Assembly (NCBI RefSeq): GCF_000379765.1 | Contig: NZ_KB903476.1 | Coordinates: 186,204-250,203 of the forward strand | Length of the DNA stretch: 64,000 nt | Reading direction: 5' to 3' | Source of the DNA: Flexithrix dorotheae DSM 6795 | GTDB taxonomy: Bacteria > Bacteroidota > Bacteroidia > Cytophagales > Flammeovirgaceae | In this document: positions 35,329 to 44,362 of the stretch, piece after piece | How positions within the stretch are numbered: the stretch's first letter is position 1 | Layout of the letters: every line of letters starts with the position of its first letter | Made by a program: the position numbers and the translations under genes | Notes under the pieces: model-generated | The model's input: only the letters and a program-made list of their open reading frames with translations | Told to the model about the DNA's origin: nothing | Database searches by the model: none

Positions 35329-38142
35329 ATGCCGAGAAATAAAGAATTAAAATCAGTTTTAATTATAGGAAGTGGACCAATCATTATTGGTCAGGCTTGC
35401 GAATTCGATTATTCAGGGTCACAAGCTGCCAGATCATTGAGAGAAGAAGGGATTGAAGTTACCTTAATTAACTCGAATCCTGCAACTATCATGACAGACA
35501 GTGTAACTGCTGATAATATTTACCTCAAGCCTCTCGAGAAAAAATACATTATTGAAATCCTCAAAAAGCATAAAATTGATGCAGTGCTACCCACCATGGG
35601 AGGACAAACTGCATTAAACCTCGCTATTGATTGCCAGGAAGCAGGAATTTGGGAAGATTTTGGAGTTGAAATCATCGGTGTAGATATCAATGCTATACAA
35701 ACTACGGAAGACAGAGAGCTATTCAGAAAGAAAATGCTTGAGTTGAACGTAAATGTATGCGAAGGGCGAACTGCAAAATCATTTTTAGAAGGAAAAGAAA
35801 TTGCCCAGGAAATTGGATTCCCGTTGGTTATCCGTCCTTCCTTCACGCTTGGAGGCTACGGTGGCGGATTTGTACATAATAAAGAAGAATTTGAAACCGC
35901 TCTTACCAGAGGTTTACATGCCAGTCCTGTTCATGAAGTACTCATTGAGCAAAGTATTTTAGGATGGAAAGAATATGAGTTGGAGTTATTGAGAGATGGA
36001 GCTGGAAATGTGATCATTATCTGCTCAATTGAGAATTTCGATCCTATGGGTGTGCATACTGGTGACTCTATTACAGTTGCACCTGCCATGACCCTTCCAG
36101 ATACCGTTTACCAACACATGCGGGACCTTGCCATTAAAATGATGAATGGTATTGGTAAATTTGCCGGAGGTTGTAATGTGCAGTTTGCCGTTAACCCGGA
36201 AGACGATTCAATTGTGGGAATTGAAATCAACCCAAGGGTTTCTAGATCTTCGGCTCTGGCCTCAAAAGCAACAGGATATCCTATTGCAAAAATTGCCGCC
36301 AAATTAGCCATAGGATATAACCTTGACGAACTTAAAAATGCAATTACAGGAAGTACTTCTGCATTCTTCGAACCTACACTTGATTATGTAATTGTAAAAA
36401 TACCAAGATGGAATTTCGACAAATTTGTTGGAGCTGACAGAAAATTAGGACTTCAGATGAAGGCCGTGGGAGAGGTAATGGGAATTGGTAGAAATTTCCA
36501 GGAAGCCCTGCAAAAAGCCTGTCAGTCACTGGAAATTAACAGAAATGGAATGGGAGCCGATGGCAGGGAATGGACCAAACAGGAACAAATCCTTGATTCA
36601 TTGGAGCACCCGAGCTGGGACAGAATTTTCAGAATATATGATGCGCTAAAACTGGGTATTTCCAGAAAAACCATTTTCAAACTTACCAAGATTGACAAGT
36701 GGTTCCTGAACCAAATTGAAGAACTGGTTCATTTGGAGCAGGAAATAAAAGGATATACCCTGGAAAGTATTCCGGAAGAATTGATGCGATTGGCAAAGCA
36801 AAAAGGATATGCCGACAGGCAAATTGCTCACCTGCTTCATTGCCTGGAAAGCGAAGTTTATAATAAAAGGAAATCTATGGGAATCAACAGGGTGTGGAAA
36901 CTTGTTGATACCTGTGCAGCAGAATTTGAAGCACAAACGCCATATTATTATTCTGCTTTCGATGAAGAGAATGAATCAGTTTCTTCTGACAAAAAGAAAA
37001 TCATTGTATTAGGAGCAGGACCAAACAGAATTGGTCAGGGAATTGAATTTGACTATTGTTGTGTGCATGGTGTGCTAGCCGCAAAAGAAGCTGGTTACGA
37101 AACCATTATGATCAACTGTAACCCTGAAACTGTTTCCACAGATTTTGATATTTCTGATAAATTATATTTTGAGCCGGTATTCTGGGAGCATATCTATGAA
37201 ATAATTGAACATGAAAAACCAGAAGGTGTAATTGTTCAGCTTGGAGGACAAACCGCTCTTAAACTTGCTGAAAAACTGGAAAGATATGGCGTGAAGATTA
37301 TCGGTACCAGTTATAAAGCGCTGGACCTTGCTGAAGACAGAGGAAGTTTCTCCGATTTATTGAAGAAAAATGACATTCCTTATCCAGAGTTTGGTGTAGC
37401 AGAAAATGCTGATGAAGCACTTGAAGCTTGCAAGGAAATCGGCTTCCCTCTATTGGTAAGACCTTCTTACGTGCTTGGAGGACAAAGCATGAAGATTGTG
37501 ATCAATGAGGAAGAATTGGAAGAGCATGTGGTAGATATATTAAAGAAAATACCTAACAACCGAATTCTGTTAGATCATTTCCTTGATGGGGCAATCGAAG
37601 CTGAAGCAGATGCCATTTGTGATGGAGAAAATGTTTACATCATCGGTATCATGCAGCACATTGAGCCTGCCGGAATTCACTCTGGTGACTCTTATGCCGT
37701 ATTACCTCCATACAACCTTGGGGACTTAATCATCCATCAGATTGAGGATTATACCCGAAAAATCGCCCTGGCGCTTGATACGGTAGGTCTTTTGAATATA
37801 CAATTTGCCATAAAAGACGACAAAGTATATATCATTGAGGCTAATCCAAGAGCATCCCGAACTGTTCCTTTCATTTGTAAAGCCTATGGTGAGCCGTATG
37901 TAAATTACGCAACTAAGGTGATGTTGGGAGATAAGAAGGTTACTGATTTTGATTTTAAACCAACCAAAAAAGGTTATGCCATTAAAATCCCGGTATTCTC
38001 TTTTAACAAATTCCCTAATGTAAACAAACAATTAGGTCCGGAAATGAAATCTACTGGTGAAGCCATCTATTTCATAGATGATTTAAGAGATGAGTTTTTC
38101 TATCAAATTTACTCTGAAAGAAACTTATACTTAAGTAGATAG
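35329..38142 (+). CDS. carB: Carbamoyl-phosphate synthase large chain lacking the allosteric domain
   Basis: The synthetase subunit that makes carbamoyl phosphate from bicarbonate, ammonia and two ATP. Both ATP-grasp halves are present: the first opens VLIIGSGPIIIGQACEFDYSG and has RPSFTLGGYGGGF (both partial); the second opens VLGAGPNRIGQGIEFDYCCVH and has RPSYVLGGQSM. The 937 residues end shortly after LGPEMKSTGEAIYF. E. coli CarB has 1073 residues; the missing ~135 are the C-terminal methylglyoxal-synthase-like domain that binds UMP, IMP and ornithine. The frame opens at a TTG (35287), but MPRNKELKSVL at 35329 is the family start and fits the promoter. carA is far away. Confidence 0.95.
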   Translation: MPRNKELKSVLIIGSGPIIIGQACEFDYSGSQAARSLREEGIEVTLINSNPATIMTDSVTADNIYLKPLEKKYIIEILKKHKIDAVLPTMGGQTALNLAIDCQEAGIWEDFGVEIIGVDINAIQTTEDRELFRKKMLELNVNVCEGRTAKSFLEGKEIAQEIGFPLVIRPSFTLGGYGGGFVHNKEEFETALTRGLHASPVHEVLIEQSILGWKEYELELLRDGAGNVIIICSIENFDPMGVHTGDSITVAPAMTLPDTVYQHMRDLAIKMMNGIGKFAGGCNVQFAVNPEDDSIVGIEINPRVSRSSALASKATGYPIAKIAAKLAIGYNLDELKNAITGSTSAFFEPTLDYVIVKIPRWNFDKFVGADRKLGLQMKAVGEVMGIGRNFQEALQKACQSLEINRNGMGADGREWTKQEQILDSLEHPSWDRIFRIYDALKLGISRKTIFKLTKIDKWFLNQIEELVHLEQEIKGYTLESIPEELMRLAKQKGYADRQIAHLLHCLESEVYNKRKSMGINRVWKLVDTCAAEFEAQTPYYYSAFDEENESVSSDKKKIIVLGAGPNRIGQGIEFDYCCVHGVLAAKEAGYETIMINCNPETVSTDFDISDKLYFEPVFWEHIYEIIEHEKPEGVIVQLGGQTALKLAEKLERYGVKIIGTSYKALDLAEDRGSFSDLLKKNDIPYPEFGVAENADEALEACKEIGFPLLVRPSYVLGGQSMKIVINEEELEEHVVDILKKIPNNRILLDHFLDGAIEAEADAICDGENVYIIGIMQHIEPAGIHSGDSYAVLPPYNLGDLIIHQIEDYTRKIALALDTVGLLNIQFAIKDDKVYIIEANPRASRTVPFICKAYGEPYVNYATKVMLGDKKVTDFDFKPTKKGYAIKIPVFSFNKFPNVNKQLGPEMKSTGEAIYFIDDLRDEFFYQIYSERNLYLSR

Positions 38143-38168
38143 GTTAGAAAGGAGATGGATAATTGTAT

Positions 38169-38205
38169 AAAAAAGCCTGCTGATTTTAAATCGGCAGGCT
38201 TTTTT
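38169..38205 (+). terminator. Terminator after carB
   Basis: AAAAGCCTGC pairs with GCAGGCTTTT, extended inward by GATT/AATC, and a T-run follows. It lies 27 bp after the carB stop. Confidence 0.9.
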
Positions 38206-38441
38206 ATTTTTTTACTTTGAAGTCAGAATTTATTTAATAAAACTTGAAGCACCAGTGCTCCACAACGGGTGCTCCACACCGTATTCAATTATTTCCGAGA
38301 AAAAGTAATCTCACTATCAGTCTTTTATAGCAAAGTAATACACAGTTAATGTTGAATTACTACTTATTTCAATGTTTTACAATAGAAGGAATTTTATACT
38401 AATAAATATATAGAATTATTATGGTCATTGTTTCCAGATAA

Positions 38442-38560
38442 AAAACGAACGGCTGCGGCCGACCGTCAAAAAATCAAGAAAATCTTAGCCCGCAGTGGAG
38501 CTGTTCCTCTCTTATGTCCATAGCACCTCCCCGCCAGATTTTCGTTCTCACCCGAATTAA
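38442..38560. other. GC-rich palindrome-bearing island, no ORF
   Basis: About 120 bp with much higher GC than the surroundings. CGGC-TGCG-GCCG (38450-38461) forms a tetraloop hairpin. AAAATCT and AGATTTT (near 38480 and 38536) are inverted around a ~50-nt segment. No reading frame is present. It could be a structured RNA, a repeat element or a transposon remnant. Confidence 0.45.
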
Positions 38561-38977
38561 CTCTTTAATTCTCAAACCTTTATATTTTAATTTTAAAAAT
38601 GTAAATATGCTTTTAATTGCTTTTGCTTAAAAAATAATGTTTAAAGGAAAATGTCTTCAAAATAGTGTGGACTAATGTGAAAGGTACTGAAAATCTATCT
38701 CTAGTCCTTAGTGGGAAAACTTTCCAGATCATGAATTTTTTTTCTTGGAAAACCTCTTTGAAGACAGAGATTTTTTCGTTCTTTTTCATCGAATGGAAAA
38801 AGGAAAAAACACCTAATTATCCCAAAATGTTATTCAAATAAGTGATGTTCTATGTTAGAACTCCATTATTTTAAGGTTAAAATTTAGATTATAAATAAAT
38901 CATCCTTTAAAAAAAGCTTTCGCCACCATGCTGGTCTCAGCTAATTAATAGATATTTGTAAAAAAGCACAAGTAATT

Positions 38978-39226
38978 ATGTTTTTCAAATTTTTAATTAT
39001 TTCCATTTTAGTTATTTACATAGTCGCCAGATTCTGGGGATTTATTTATAGAGTGGCGGGCTGGTTTTCCGGGAAAGATGTACATCAACAAGAATTTAAA
39101 CGACAAAGAAGAAAACAACAATTTCATACCAAGCGGGAAAATGGAATGGAAATTCATATTCCCAATAAGAAAAGAAATTCTTTCGATAAAGGAGATTATG
39201 TGGATTTTGAAGAAGTGAAGGATTAA
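38978..39226 (+). CDS. DUF4834 family small membrane protein
   Basis: An 82-residue protein with one N-terminal membrane helix (FLIISILVIYIVARFWGFIY), a basic middle (FKRQRRKQQFH) and an acidic end, GDYVDFEEV. This layout and the terminal G-D-Y-V-D-[FY]-E-E-V motif are those of the Bacteroidota DUF4834 family, whose function is unknown. The gene stands alone, followed by a perfect 14-bp terminator stem. Confidence 0.75.
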   Translation: MFFKFLIISILVIYIVARFWGFIYRVAGWFSGKDVHQQEFKRQRRKQQFHTKRENGMEIHIPNKKRNSFDKGDYVDFEEVKD

Positions 39227-39310
39227 GTTCTGGAATCTTTTAATAACATCCATATCAAGCAATTACAAACAGTGAATTTTGATTTACTATTAATATTAAA
39301 TTCACAGAAA

Positions 39311-39342
39311 CCAAAAAAGCAGCTTTAGAGCTGCTTTTTTGG
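39311..39342. terminator. Bidirectional terminator between DUF4834 gene and purM
   Basis: CCAAAAAAGCAGCT and AGCTGCTTTTTTGG form a perfect 14-bp stem around TTAG. It lies between convergent genes and can work in both directions. Confidence 0.9.
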
Positions 39343-39409
39343 TAATTATCTAAAAGAATATTTTTCTAACTTTAAGGCATCAGGACTGGAAAAACCCATC
39401 GTAAGTTTT

Positions 39410-40573
39410 TCAGTAAACAAACTCTCCAAACTCACTTTTCACCGTTACCTTTTTTCCTTCTGAAGCCTCCACTCTTCCTATAACCTGGGCTTCTACCCCA
39501 AACCTTTCAGAGATATCAATAATATCTTCAGCAATTTCCTCATTCACATAAATTTCCATTCGGTGTCCCATATTAAAAACCTTATACATTTCACTCCAGG
39601 AAGTATTACTTTCCTCCTGAATAATCCTGAATAATGGAGGACAGGGAAACAAATTATCTTTAATAATATGCAGGTCATCCACAAAATGAAGTACTTTAGT
39701 TTGTGCTCCACCGCTGCAATGTACCATCCCATTAATTTCTGACCTGAACTCATCCAACAATTTTTTAATAATTGGTGCATAAGTTCTGGTTGGGGACAAA
39801 ACTAATTTGCCCAAATCAACAGGCACTTCATTAATCTTCTCAGTCAGTTTCCTAGTACCAGAATAAACCAGGTCTGAAGGTACATTAGGGTCAAAACTTT
39901 CAGGATATTTTTCAGCCAAATATTTCCCAAATACATCATGTCGGGCAGAAGTTAAGCCATTACTACCCATTCCCCCATTGTATTCCGTTTCGTAATTAGC
40001 CTTGCCATAGGAAGCCAGTCCCACAATCACATCACCTGCCTGGATATTGGCATTGTCAATCACATCCTTCCTTTTCATTCTGGAAGTGACCGTACAGTCC
40101 ACAATGATGGTTCTTACCAAATCTCCAACATCAGCAGTTTCCCCCCCTGTACTATAAATAGGCAAACCAAAGCCTCTTAGCATTTCCAAAATCTCTTCAG
40201 TGCCATTGATAATAGCCGAAATTACTTCTCCGGGAATCAGATTTTTATTTCTGCCAATGGTAGAAGATACCAGCATTTCATTTGTCGCTCCCACACAAAG
40301 CAGATCATCCACATTCATAATGATGGCATCCTGGGCAATTCCTTTCCACACCGAAATGTCACCGGTTTCTTTCCAATACATGTAGGCAAGTGATGATTTT
40401 GTTCCAGCTCCATCCGCATGCATCACACAACAATGATCCTCAGAACCACTCAAAAAATCAGGCACAATTTTGCAAAATGCTTTTGGGAAAAGCCCTTTAT
40501 CAATGTTTTTGATTGCCTGATGAATATCTTCTTTTGAAGCGGAAACGCCTCTTTGATTGTATCTTTCGTCCAT
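39410..40573 (-). CDS. purM: Phosphoribosylformylglycinamidine cyclo-ligase (AIR synthase)
   Basis: The purine-pathway enzyme that closes the imidazole ring of AIR using ATP. It opens with YNQRGVSASK, then HADGAGTKSSLAYMYW, the nucleotide-binding stretch QDAIIMNVDDLLCVGA, and GGETADVGDLV. The C-terminal domain has MVHCSGGAQTKV and NMGHRMEIYV. At 387 residues it is longer than E. coli PurM (345), with insertions in the middle, a form I associate with Bacteroidota. A promoter is placed so close to the ATG that the mRNA may have no leader. Confidence 0.92.
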   Translation of the reverse strand: MDERYNQRGVSASKEDIHQAIKNIDKGLFPKAFCKIVPDFLSGSEDHCCVMHADGAGTKSSLAYMYWKETGDISVWKGIAQDAIIMNVDDLLCVGATNEMLVSSTIGRNKNLIPGEVISAIINGTEEILEMLRGFGLPIYSTGGETADVGDLVRTIIVDCTVTSRMKRKDVIDNANIQAGDVIVGLASYGKANYETEYNGGMGSNGLTSARHDVFGKYLAEKYPESFDPNVPSDLVYSGTRKLTEKINEVPVDLGKLVLSPTRTYAPIIKKLLDEFRSEINGMVHCSGGAQTKVLHFVDDLHIIKDNLFPCPPLFRIIQEESNTSWSEMYKVFNMGHRMEIYVNEEIAEDIIDISERFGVEAQVIGRVEASEGKKVTVKSEFGEFVY

Positions 40574-40577
40574 GCCG

Positions 40578-40606
40578 CAAAAATAGGAAGATTACCTGAA
40601 TTTCAA
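40578..40606 (-). promoter_or_regulatory. purM promoter, probably leaderless
   Basis: On the minus strand TTG (40604-40606), an 18-bp spacer and TATTTTTG (40578-40585) match the Bacteroidota consensus. The box ends only 4 bp before the ATG, so transcription should begin at or next to the start codon. Confidence 0.55.
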
Positions 40607-40670
40607 CCCAGCAACACTTCCTTATTCTTAAAATATTTTAATTGAAAAAATCCACTAACAATTGCAACTT

Positions 40671-41342
40671 TTAAGGTTGAGTGGCCACCACTTCTTGCTG
40701 AAGATTATCTTCATCGAACATAGTATGCACTTCAGGCTTGTAAAATCCTACACTTACGATTTTGGGCTCCCAATCTCCATTGACTTTCTCTGCTTTAACG
40801 GTCGCCACACGCTGGCTTTTTTCATAAGGTTTATCAATAGTAATGTTTTGACTTCTGAATTCGCTTTCAAAATAAATGGCCAAAAACACATATTCATTTT
40901 CAATCACTTCCGATGGCTGTATATTGGTAAAGGAAATGGTTGCTTCATCCAATTTATCATAAAAAAGATCAAGGTCATTGAGATATCGCTCAACCTTCAC
41001 ATTCTTTTCCTCTGCCGACCCATTGGTATAACCAGGATCAATATCATCTTCAATAATCACATCGGCATCCTGAAAAATTTGAGAATTGCTACTTGTATAA
41101 CTTTTTTTAATAATTTCTTTTCGCTTTTCCTTAGCTAATTCAGGATCAGAAATTTGATTCATCAGTTGTTCAAAACTCTTTATAAAAGTGGCAGATTTCA
41201 ACTGAATACTATCTTTATCTGCCTCCGTAAGTTGTGTAGATTTTGCCGAGGATAATTTGATTTTCACAGGGGTCTTTTTTTCCTTTTCGCAGGAAACCAA
41301 AATAAATAAACTACTAAGTATCACTAAAAATAACTTTCGCAT
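40671..41342 (-). CDS. Lipoprotein of unknown function
   Basis: A 223-residue predicted lipoprotein: the signal MRKLFLVILSSLFILVSCEK has the lipobox cysteine at residue 18. The mature protein is acidic, starts with a Lys-rich linker, and looks helical in its first half (DKDSIQLKSATFIKSFEQLMNQ) and beta-rich later (VAIYFES-type strands). I recognise no family. It is not linked to purM, which has its own promoter. Confidence 0.65.
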   Translation of the reverse strand: MRKLFLVILSSLFILVSCEKEKKTPVKIKLSSAKSTQLTEADKDSIQLKSATFIKSFEQLMNQISDPELAKEKRKEIIKKSYTSSNSQIFQDADVIIEDDIDPGYTNGSAEEKNVKVERYLNDLDLFYDKLDEATISFTNIQPSEVIENEYVFLAIYFESEFRSQNITIDKPYEKSQRVATVKAEKVNGDWEPKIVSVGFYKPEVHTMFDEDNLQQEVVATQP

Positions 41343-41481
41343 AATATTCTAATTCCAATGAATAATTTGATAATAAGAGACTAGAAAAATTTTAGTGCAT
41401 CAAATACACTAAAAAAAACCGTGACAAAAATGTAAAAGAAGTTTAGTTATGATGGTAAAAAAACAACCCAAGGGCCCAATC

Positions 41482-41514
41482 CAAAAATAAAGGGTTTGTA
41501 TTTAAATTTATCAA
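41482..41514 (-). promoter_or_regulatory. Candidate promoter of the lipoprotein gene at 40671
   Basis: The minus strand has TTG (41512-41514), a 22-bp spacer and TATTTTTG (41482-41489). It would give a leader of about 130 nt. The spacer is at the long end of the accepted range. Confidence 0.35.
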
Positions 41515-41575
41515 AAAAAATAAAAGTTCAAAAGAAAATTATGCAGTTATTAATTGAGTTTCAATCAAAATTTAT

Positions 41576-42271
41576 TTAACAATAATCCGCAATAGTTTTT
41601 AGTCCTCTTCTTCTGCCCAGTTTCATTAATTTTAAAAACAATACTGCTGTTAAATAGGCATCACCAGCACTATTATGTCTTTCAAAAACAGGAACATGAT
41701 GTTTTTCACAAAGTTTATCCAGGGAATAATTTGCCTTATTAGACAGAGGTTTTTCAATTTTCCCCTCTTCCAGTCTTTGAGCAAGCCAGGCAGTATCAAT
41801 ACTTTTATTCCACAACTTAATTTGAAAATGTCTTTTTAGTGCTTTATTGATCATGGCAACATCAAATGCACTATGATGAGCCACTAAAATACTTCCCTCA
41901 ATAAATTGCAGGAATTGTTTCAATACTTCGGACTCTTCCATACCTTCATCCAACTCTTTTTTTAAAATTCCATGGATTTTAATTCCCTCAGCTTTAAGTC
42001 CAACATGCTGTTTTACCTTCCATTCCGCAGATTCTCCAACATTTATCCTTCCCGCTTTAATTCTCACTGCCCCAATGGAAATAATTCTGTCTTTAAGGGT
42101 ATCCAATCCGGTGGTCTCGGTATCAAACACCACAAGATGAGCCTTTTCAATATTACTTCTGGTATTCTCCTTTTTCTGGCCTTTAAAATAATTACAAATA
42201 AAAGCAGGCATTTCTCCATCCTCACACTTCCTTTCCACCCTCCTCCTCCGGAAATAATCCAATAATTTCAT
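41576..42271 (-). CDS. DnaQ-like 3'-5' exonuclease
   Basis: A 231-residue DEDDh exonuclease. The catalytic residues are Asp50 and Glu52 in FDTETTGLD, the Asp in VAHHSAFDVAMI, and the His/Asp pair in HNSAGDAYLTA. The first ~40 residues are a basic N-terminal addition. It lies 37 bp downstream of a cNMP/CBS/DUF294 protein gene on the same strand. In other bacteria such exonucleases are recurrently next to or fused with DUF294 signalling proteins, which argues for a regulatory rather than replicative role. The substrate is unknown. Confidence 0.85.
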   Translation of the reverse strand: MKLLDYFRRRRVERKCEDGEMPAFICNYFKGQKKENTRSNIEKAHLVVFDTETTGLDTLKDRIISIGAVRIKAGRINVGESAEWKVKQHVGLKAEGIKIHGILKKELDEGMEESEVLKQFLQFIEGSILVAHHSAFDVAMINKALKRHFQIKLWNKSIDTAWLAQRLEEGKIEKPLSNKANYSLDKLCEKHHVPVFERHNSAGDAYLTAVLFLKLMKLGRRRGLKTIADYC

Positions 42272-42308
42272 GATCTATTTTTAAGGAAAACTACTCTTTT
42301 ACCAAAAC

Positions 42309-44249
42309 TCACCTCAACAAGTCAGTTTGAAACCTCACTCGAATCAAAGTCTGAAACTCCCCAATAGTTTTAAAAATATGCTTCAGGTTCTGCCTTTCCA
42401 ACTTATTCAAATTTCCAATATCAATATACCTTCCCGAATTATTATTTCTCAGTCCATGTAAGGCCCTAAGTCTCACCAACATGCCATATGCCATTTTCAA
42501 TTCCTCAAAAAGTCCTGCCTGATTTTCCTCTAAACGGGCAAGCGCATCCAGTCTTTCCATGGTACTTTCTGCCCGAATTTCATCATAATAAGCCAAAATT
42601 CTTGCACCATCAGAAATTGGCATCATTGCCCTGGCTTTTATATCAAATTCATTCAGGTGTTCCCCTTTCTTTTCAACTACAAAGTTTCTGAACAAACTCA
42701 ATGGTGGAGGATTTTGAAGCGCATTTCCCGCAAAGAAATTCAAAAAAGATTTTGCCATTTTTATCAAAGCAAAAACATGGGATTTTAAATCTTCAGCAAG
42801 TGCTTTTTCCCCCTGTACAGCTCTGAAATCGAAAAAAATATTCGCATGCATTAAAGCATTTGGATCAGGTTCTAAAATCCACTCATTGAAATAAGTTTTC
42901 CATTGCTTCAGGGAAACACACCACCTGGGATTACTCGCCATTATTTCACCAGGACATTTCTGAAAGCCACATTTTACCAATATGTCCACCACATTTTTCC
43001 CAAGTTCCTGAAAGTAAGAAGCCACAGATTCATCCTCATGAGGATTGAAAAAAAGTAAGGCATTGTCCAGGTCCGTTCTTAGCAATTGTTCTTTTCTGCC
43101 TTCACTACCAAGAGAAAGCCAGCAATAATCTTCTGATGGTGTAGCTAGTCCCTTATCTGCCAATTCATTTTTTGCCAAATCAATGGCCCGTGCAATGAGT
43201 GCATCATTCACCTCAGTGATAAAACTGGTCACAAACCCCACAGAAATTTCCTGTTTGAGGTAATTTGTCAACAATTTTTCCACTTTGTCCCTGGTCAGTT
43301 TCAAGGTCGAAACATCAGTAGCTTGTTGAATTTCCTTGATCAAAGCCAATGGATTATTTCCCAAAGCCACTACTATATCCCTTTCCGAAATAATGCCTGT
43401 TACCTTGCTTTGAGCCGAACCATCTTCAGTCACTACAAAATGCCGGATTTTATGTTTTCCCATCGCTAAAATTAAACTGGAAATGGTGGGGTTTTCGGAA
43501 ATAGTTATTGCAGGAGCACTCATGCAATTTGCAATTATATCCTGATTGACATCAAGGTTTTCACCCACCACTTTTCTTCTAAAATCGGCATCGGTAATAA
43601 CACCTACAGGTTTTTGGGCTTTATCCGTTACTACAAGTGAGCCAATTTGGTGCTGGTTCATTAAACTTGCAGCATCCCTAATGGAAGTTTCCGGCAAACA
43701 GGTTATAACAGTTTTTTTAGAATTAATAAGCTGGAAATCGCTATAACCAGCCCTGGGATTTAATTGATCCGAATTAATTTCACCACGCCATGTAGTAAAT
43801 TCTTGTAGCTTTTCGGCACGCATAATCAGTTTTTCGGCAAAGTGAGTAGCGACAAACAATGCCAGTTGCTGGTGCCTTGCCAACAAATCAGCTATAATAT
43901 GAAAAGGACACAAATAAAGTAAAACATCCTCTTTAGCCCTGCAGGAGGTAGCATAAGCACCTTTTGCTAAAAAAGCCCTTAGCCCGATGATATCTCCTTC
44001 TCCCACTACATCCACCAAAACCTCTTCCCCACTTTGAGTTTTTTGCACTAAATCCACCGCTCCCTTTTGGACTATGAAAAACTCCTTTTCAGGAGACATT
44101 CCTTCCACAAAAATCATCTCACCTTCTTCAAAATACTGCACTTTTAAATGCTGACAAAGTCCCCTTAAATCTACCTCACCCAAAAAACTAAAAGGTTGAA
44201 ATCTCTCTAAAAAATGAATGGCATTCGCAAGGATTACTTCTGATGGCAT
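42309..44249 (-). CDS. cNMP-binding / CBS / DUF294 nucleotidyltransferase-like protein
   Basis: A 646-residue cytoplasmic signalling protein. Residues ~10-130 are a cyclic-nucleotide-binding fold (EEGEMIFVEGMSPEKEFFIV, 20 residues). Two CBS domains follow (~175-300; HQIGSLVVTDKAQKPVGVIT and IRHFVVTEDG). The DUF294 nucleotidyltransferase-like domain holds LGSEGRKEQLLRTDLDNAL with the GS and DxD residues (Gly381, Ser382, Asp393, Asp395), related to GlnD. The helical DUF294 C-terminal domain fills ~490-640. Such proteins are often near acetate/solute symporters; here the partner is the exonuclease downstream. Ligands of the sensor domains are unknown. Confidence 0.9.
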   Translation of the reverse strand: MPSEVILANAIHFLERFQPFSFLGEVDLRGLCQHLKVQYFEEGEMIFVEGMSPEKEFFIVQKGAVDLVQKTQSGEEVLVDVVGEGDIIGLRAFLAKGAYATSCRAKEDVLLYLCPFHIIADLLARHQQLALFVATHFAEKLIMRAEKLQEFTTWRGEINSDQLNPRAGYSDFQLINSKKTVITCLPETSIRDAASLMNQHQIGSLVVTDKAQKPVGVITDADFRRKVVGENLDVNQDIIANCMSAPAITISENPTISSLILAMGKHKIRHFVVTEDGSAQSKVTGIISERDIVVALGNNPLALIKEIQQATDVSTLKLTRDKVEKLLTNYLKQEISVGFVTSFITEVNDALIARAIDLAKNELADKGLATPSEDYCWLSLGSEGRKEQLLRTDLDNALLFFNPHEDESVASYFQELGKNVVDILVKCGFQKCPGEIMASNPRWCVSLKQWKTYFNEWILEPDPNALMHANIFFDFRAVQGEKALAEDLKSHVFALIKMAKSFLNFFAGNALQNPPPLSLFRNFVVEKKGEHLNEFDIKARAMMPISDGARILAYYDEIRAESTMERLDALARLEENQAGLFEELKMAYGMLVRLRALHGLRNNNSGRYIDIGNLNKLERQNLKHIFKTIGEFQTLIRVRFQTDLLR

Positions 44250-44274
44250 GATTTGTTTTTTTGTTGATTGTAAT

Positions 44275-44335
44275 AACCTCCCCCTAGCCCCCTCAATGAG
44301 GGGGAAATAATTTCTACCCTTCTGGAAGGGTTAGT
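44275..44335. repeat. Paired C/G-rich palindromes (intergenic repeat)
   Basis: CCCCCTCA-A-TGAGGGGG (44288-44304) is a perfect 8-bp-arm palindrome. ACCCTTC-TG-GAAGGGT (44316-44331) is a second one 11 bp on. They lie between creD and the DUF294 gene in otherwise AT-rich DNA. Similar CCCCCTAGCCCCC-type repeats are, as I recall, scattered between genes in some Bacteroidota. Confidence 0.7.
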
Positions 44336-44362
44336 GAAGTGTAACCTTGAGTTTAAAAACCA

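Larger units (their letters stand above)
38143..38977. other. 835-bp gene-poor region
   Basis: After the carB terminator there is no open frame of note. The region holds a 9-bp direct repeat GTGCTCCAC (38255-38263 and 38269-38277), a GC-rich island (38442-38560) and otherwise AT-rich DNA up to the DUF4834 gene. Confidence 0.6.

Noticed and set aside
38926-38936. GCCACCATG, a eukaryotic-type start context
   Set aside because: The frame closes after six codons and such contexts have no meaning in bacteria; chance match.
40662-41138. 158-aa open frame on the plus strand
   Set aside because: It is antisense to the lipoprotein gene at 40671-41342, which has a clear lipobox and normal composition.
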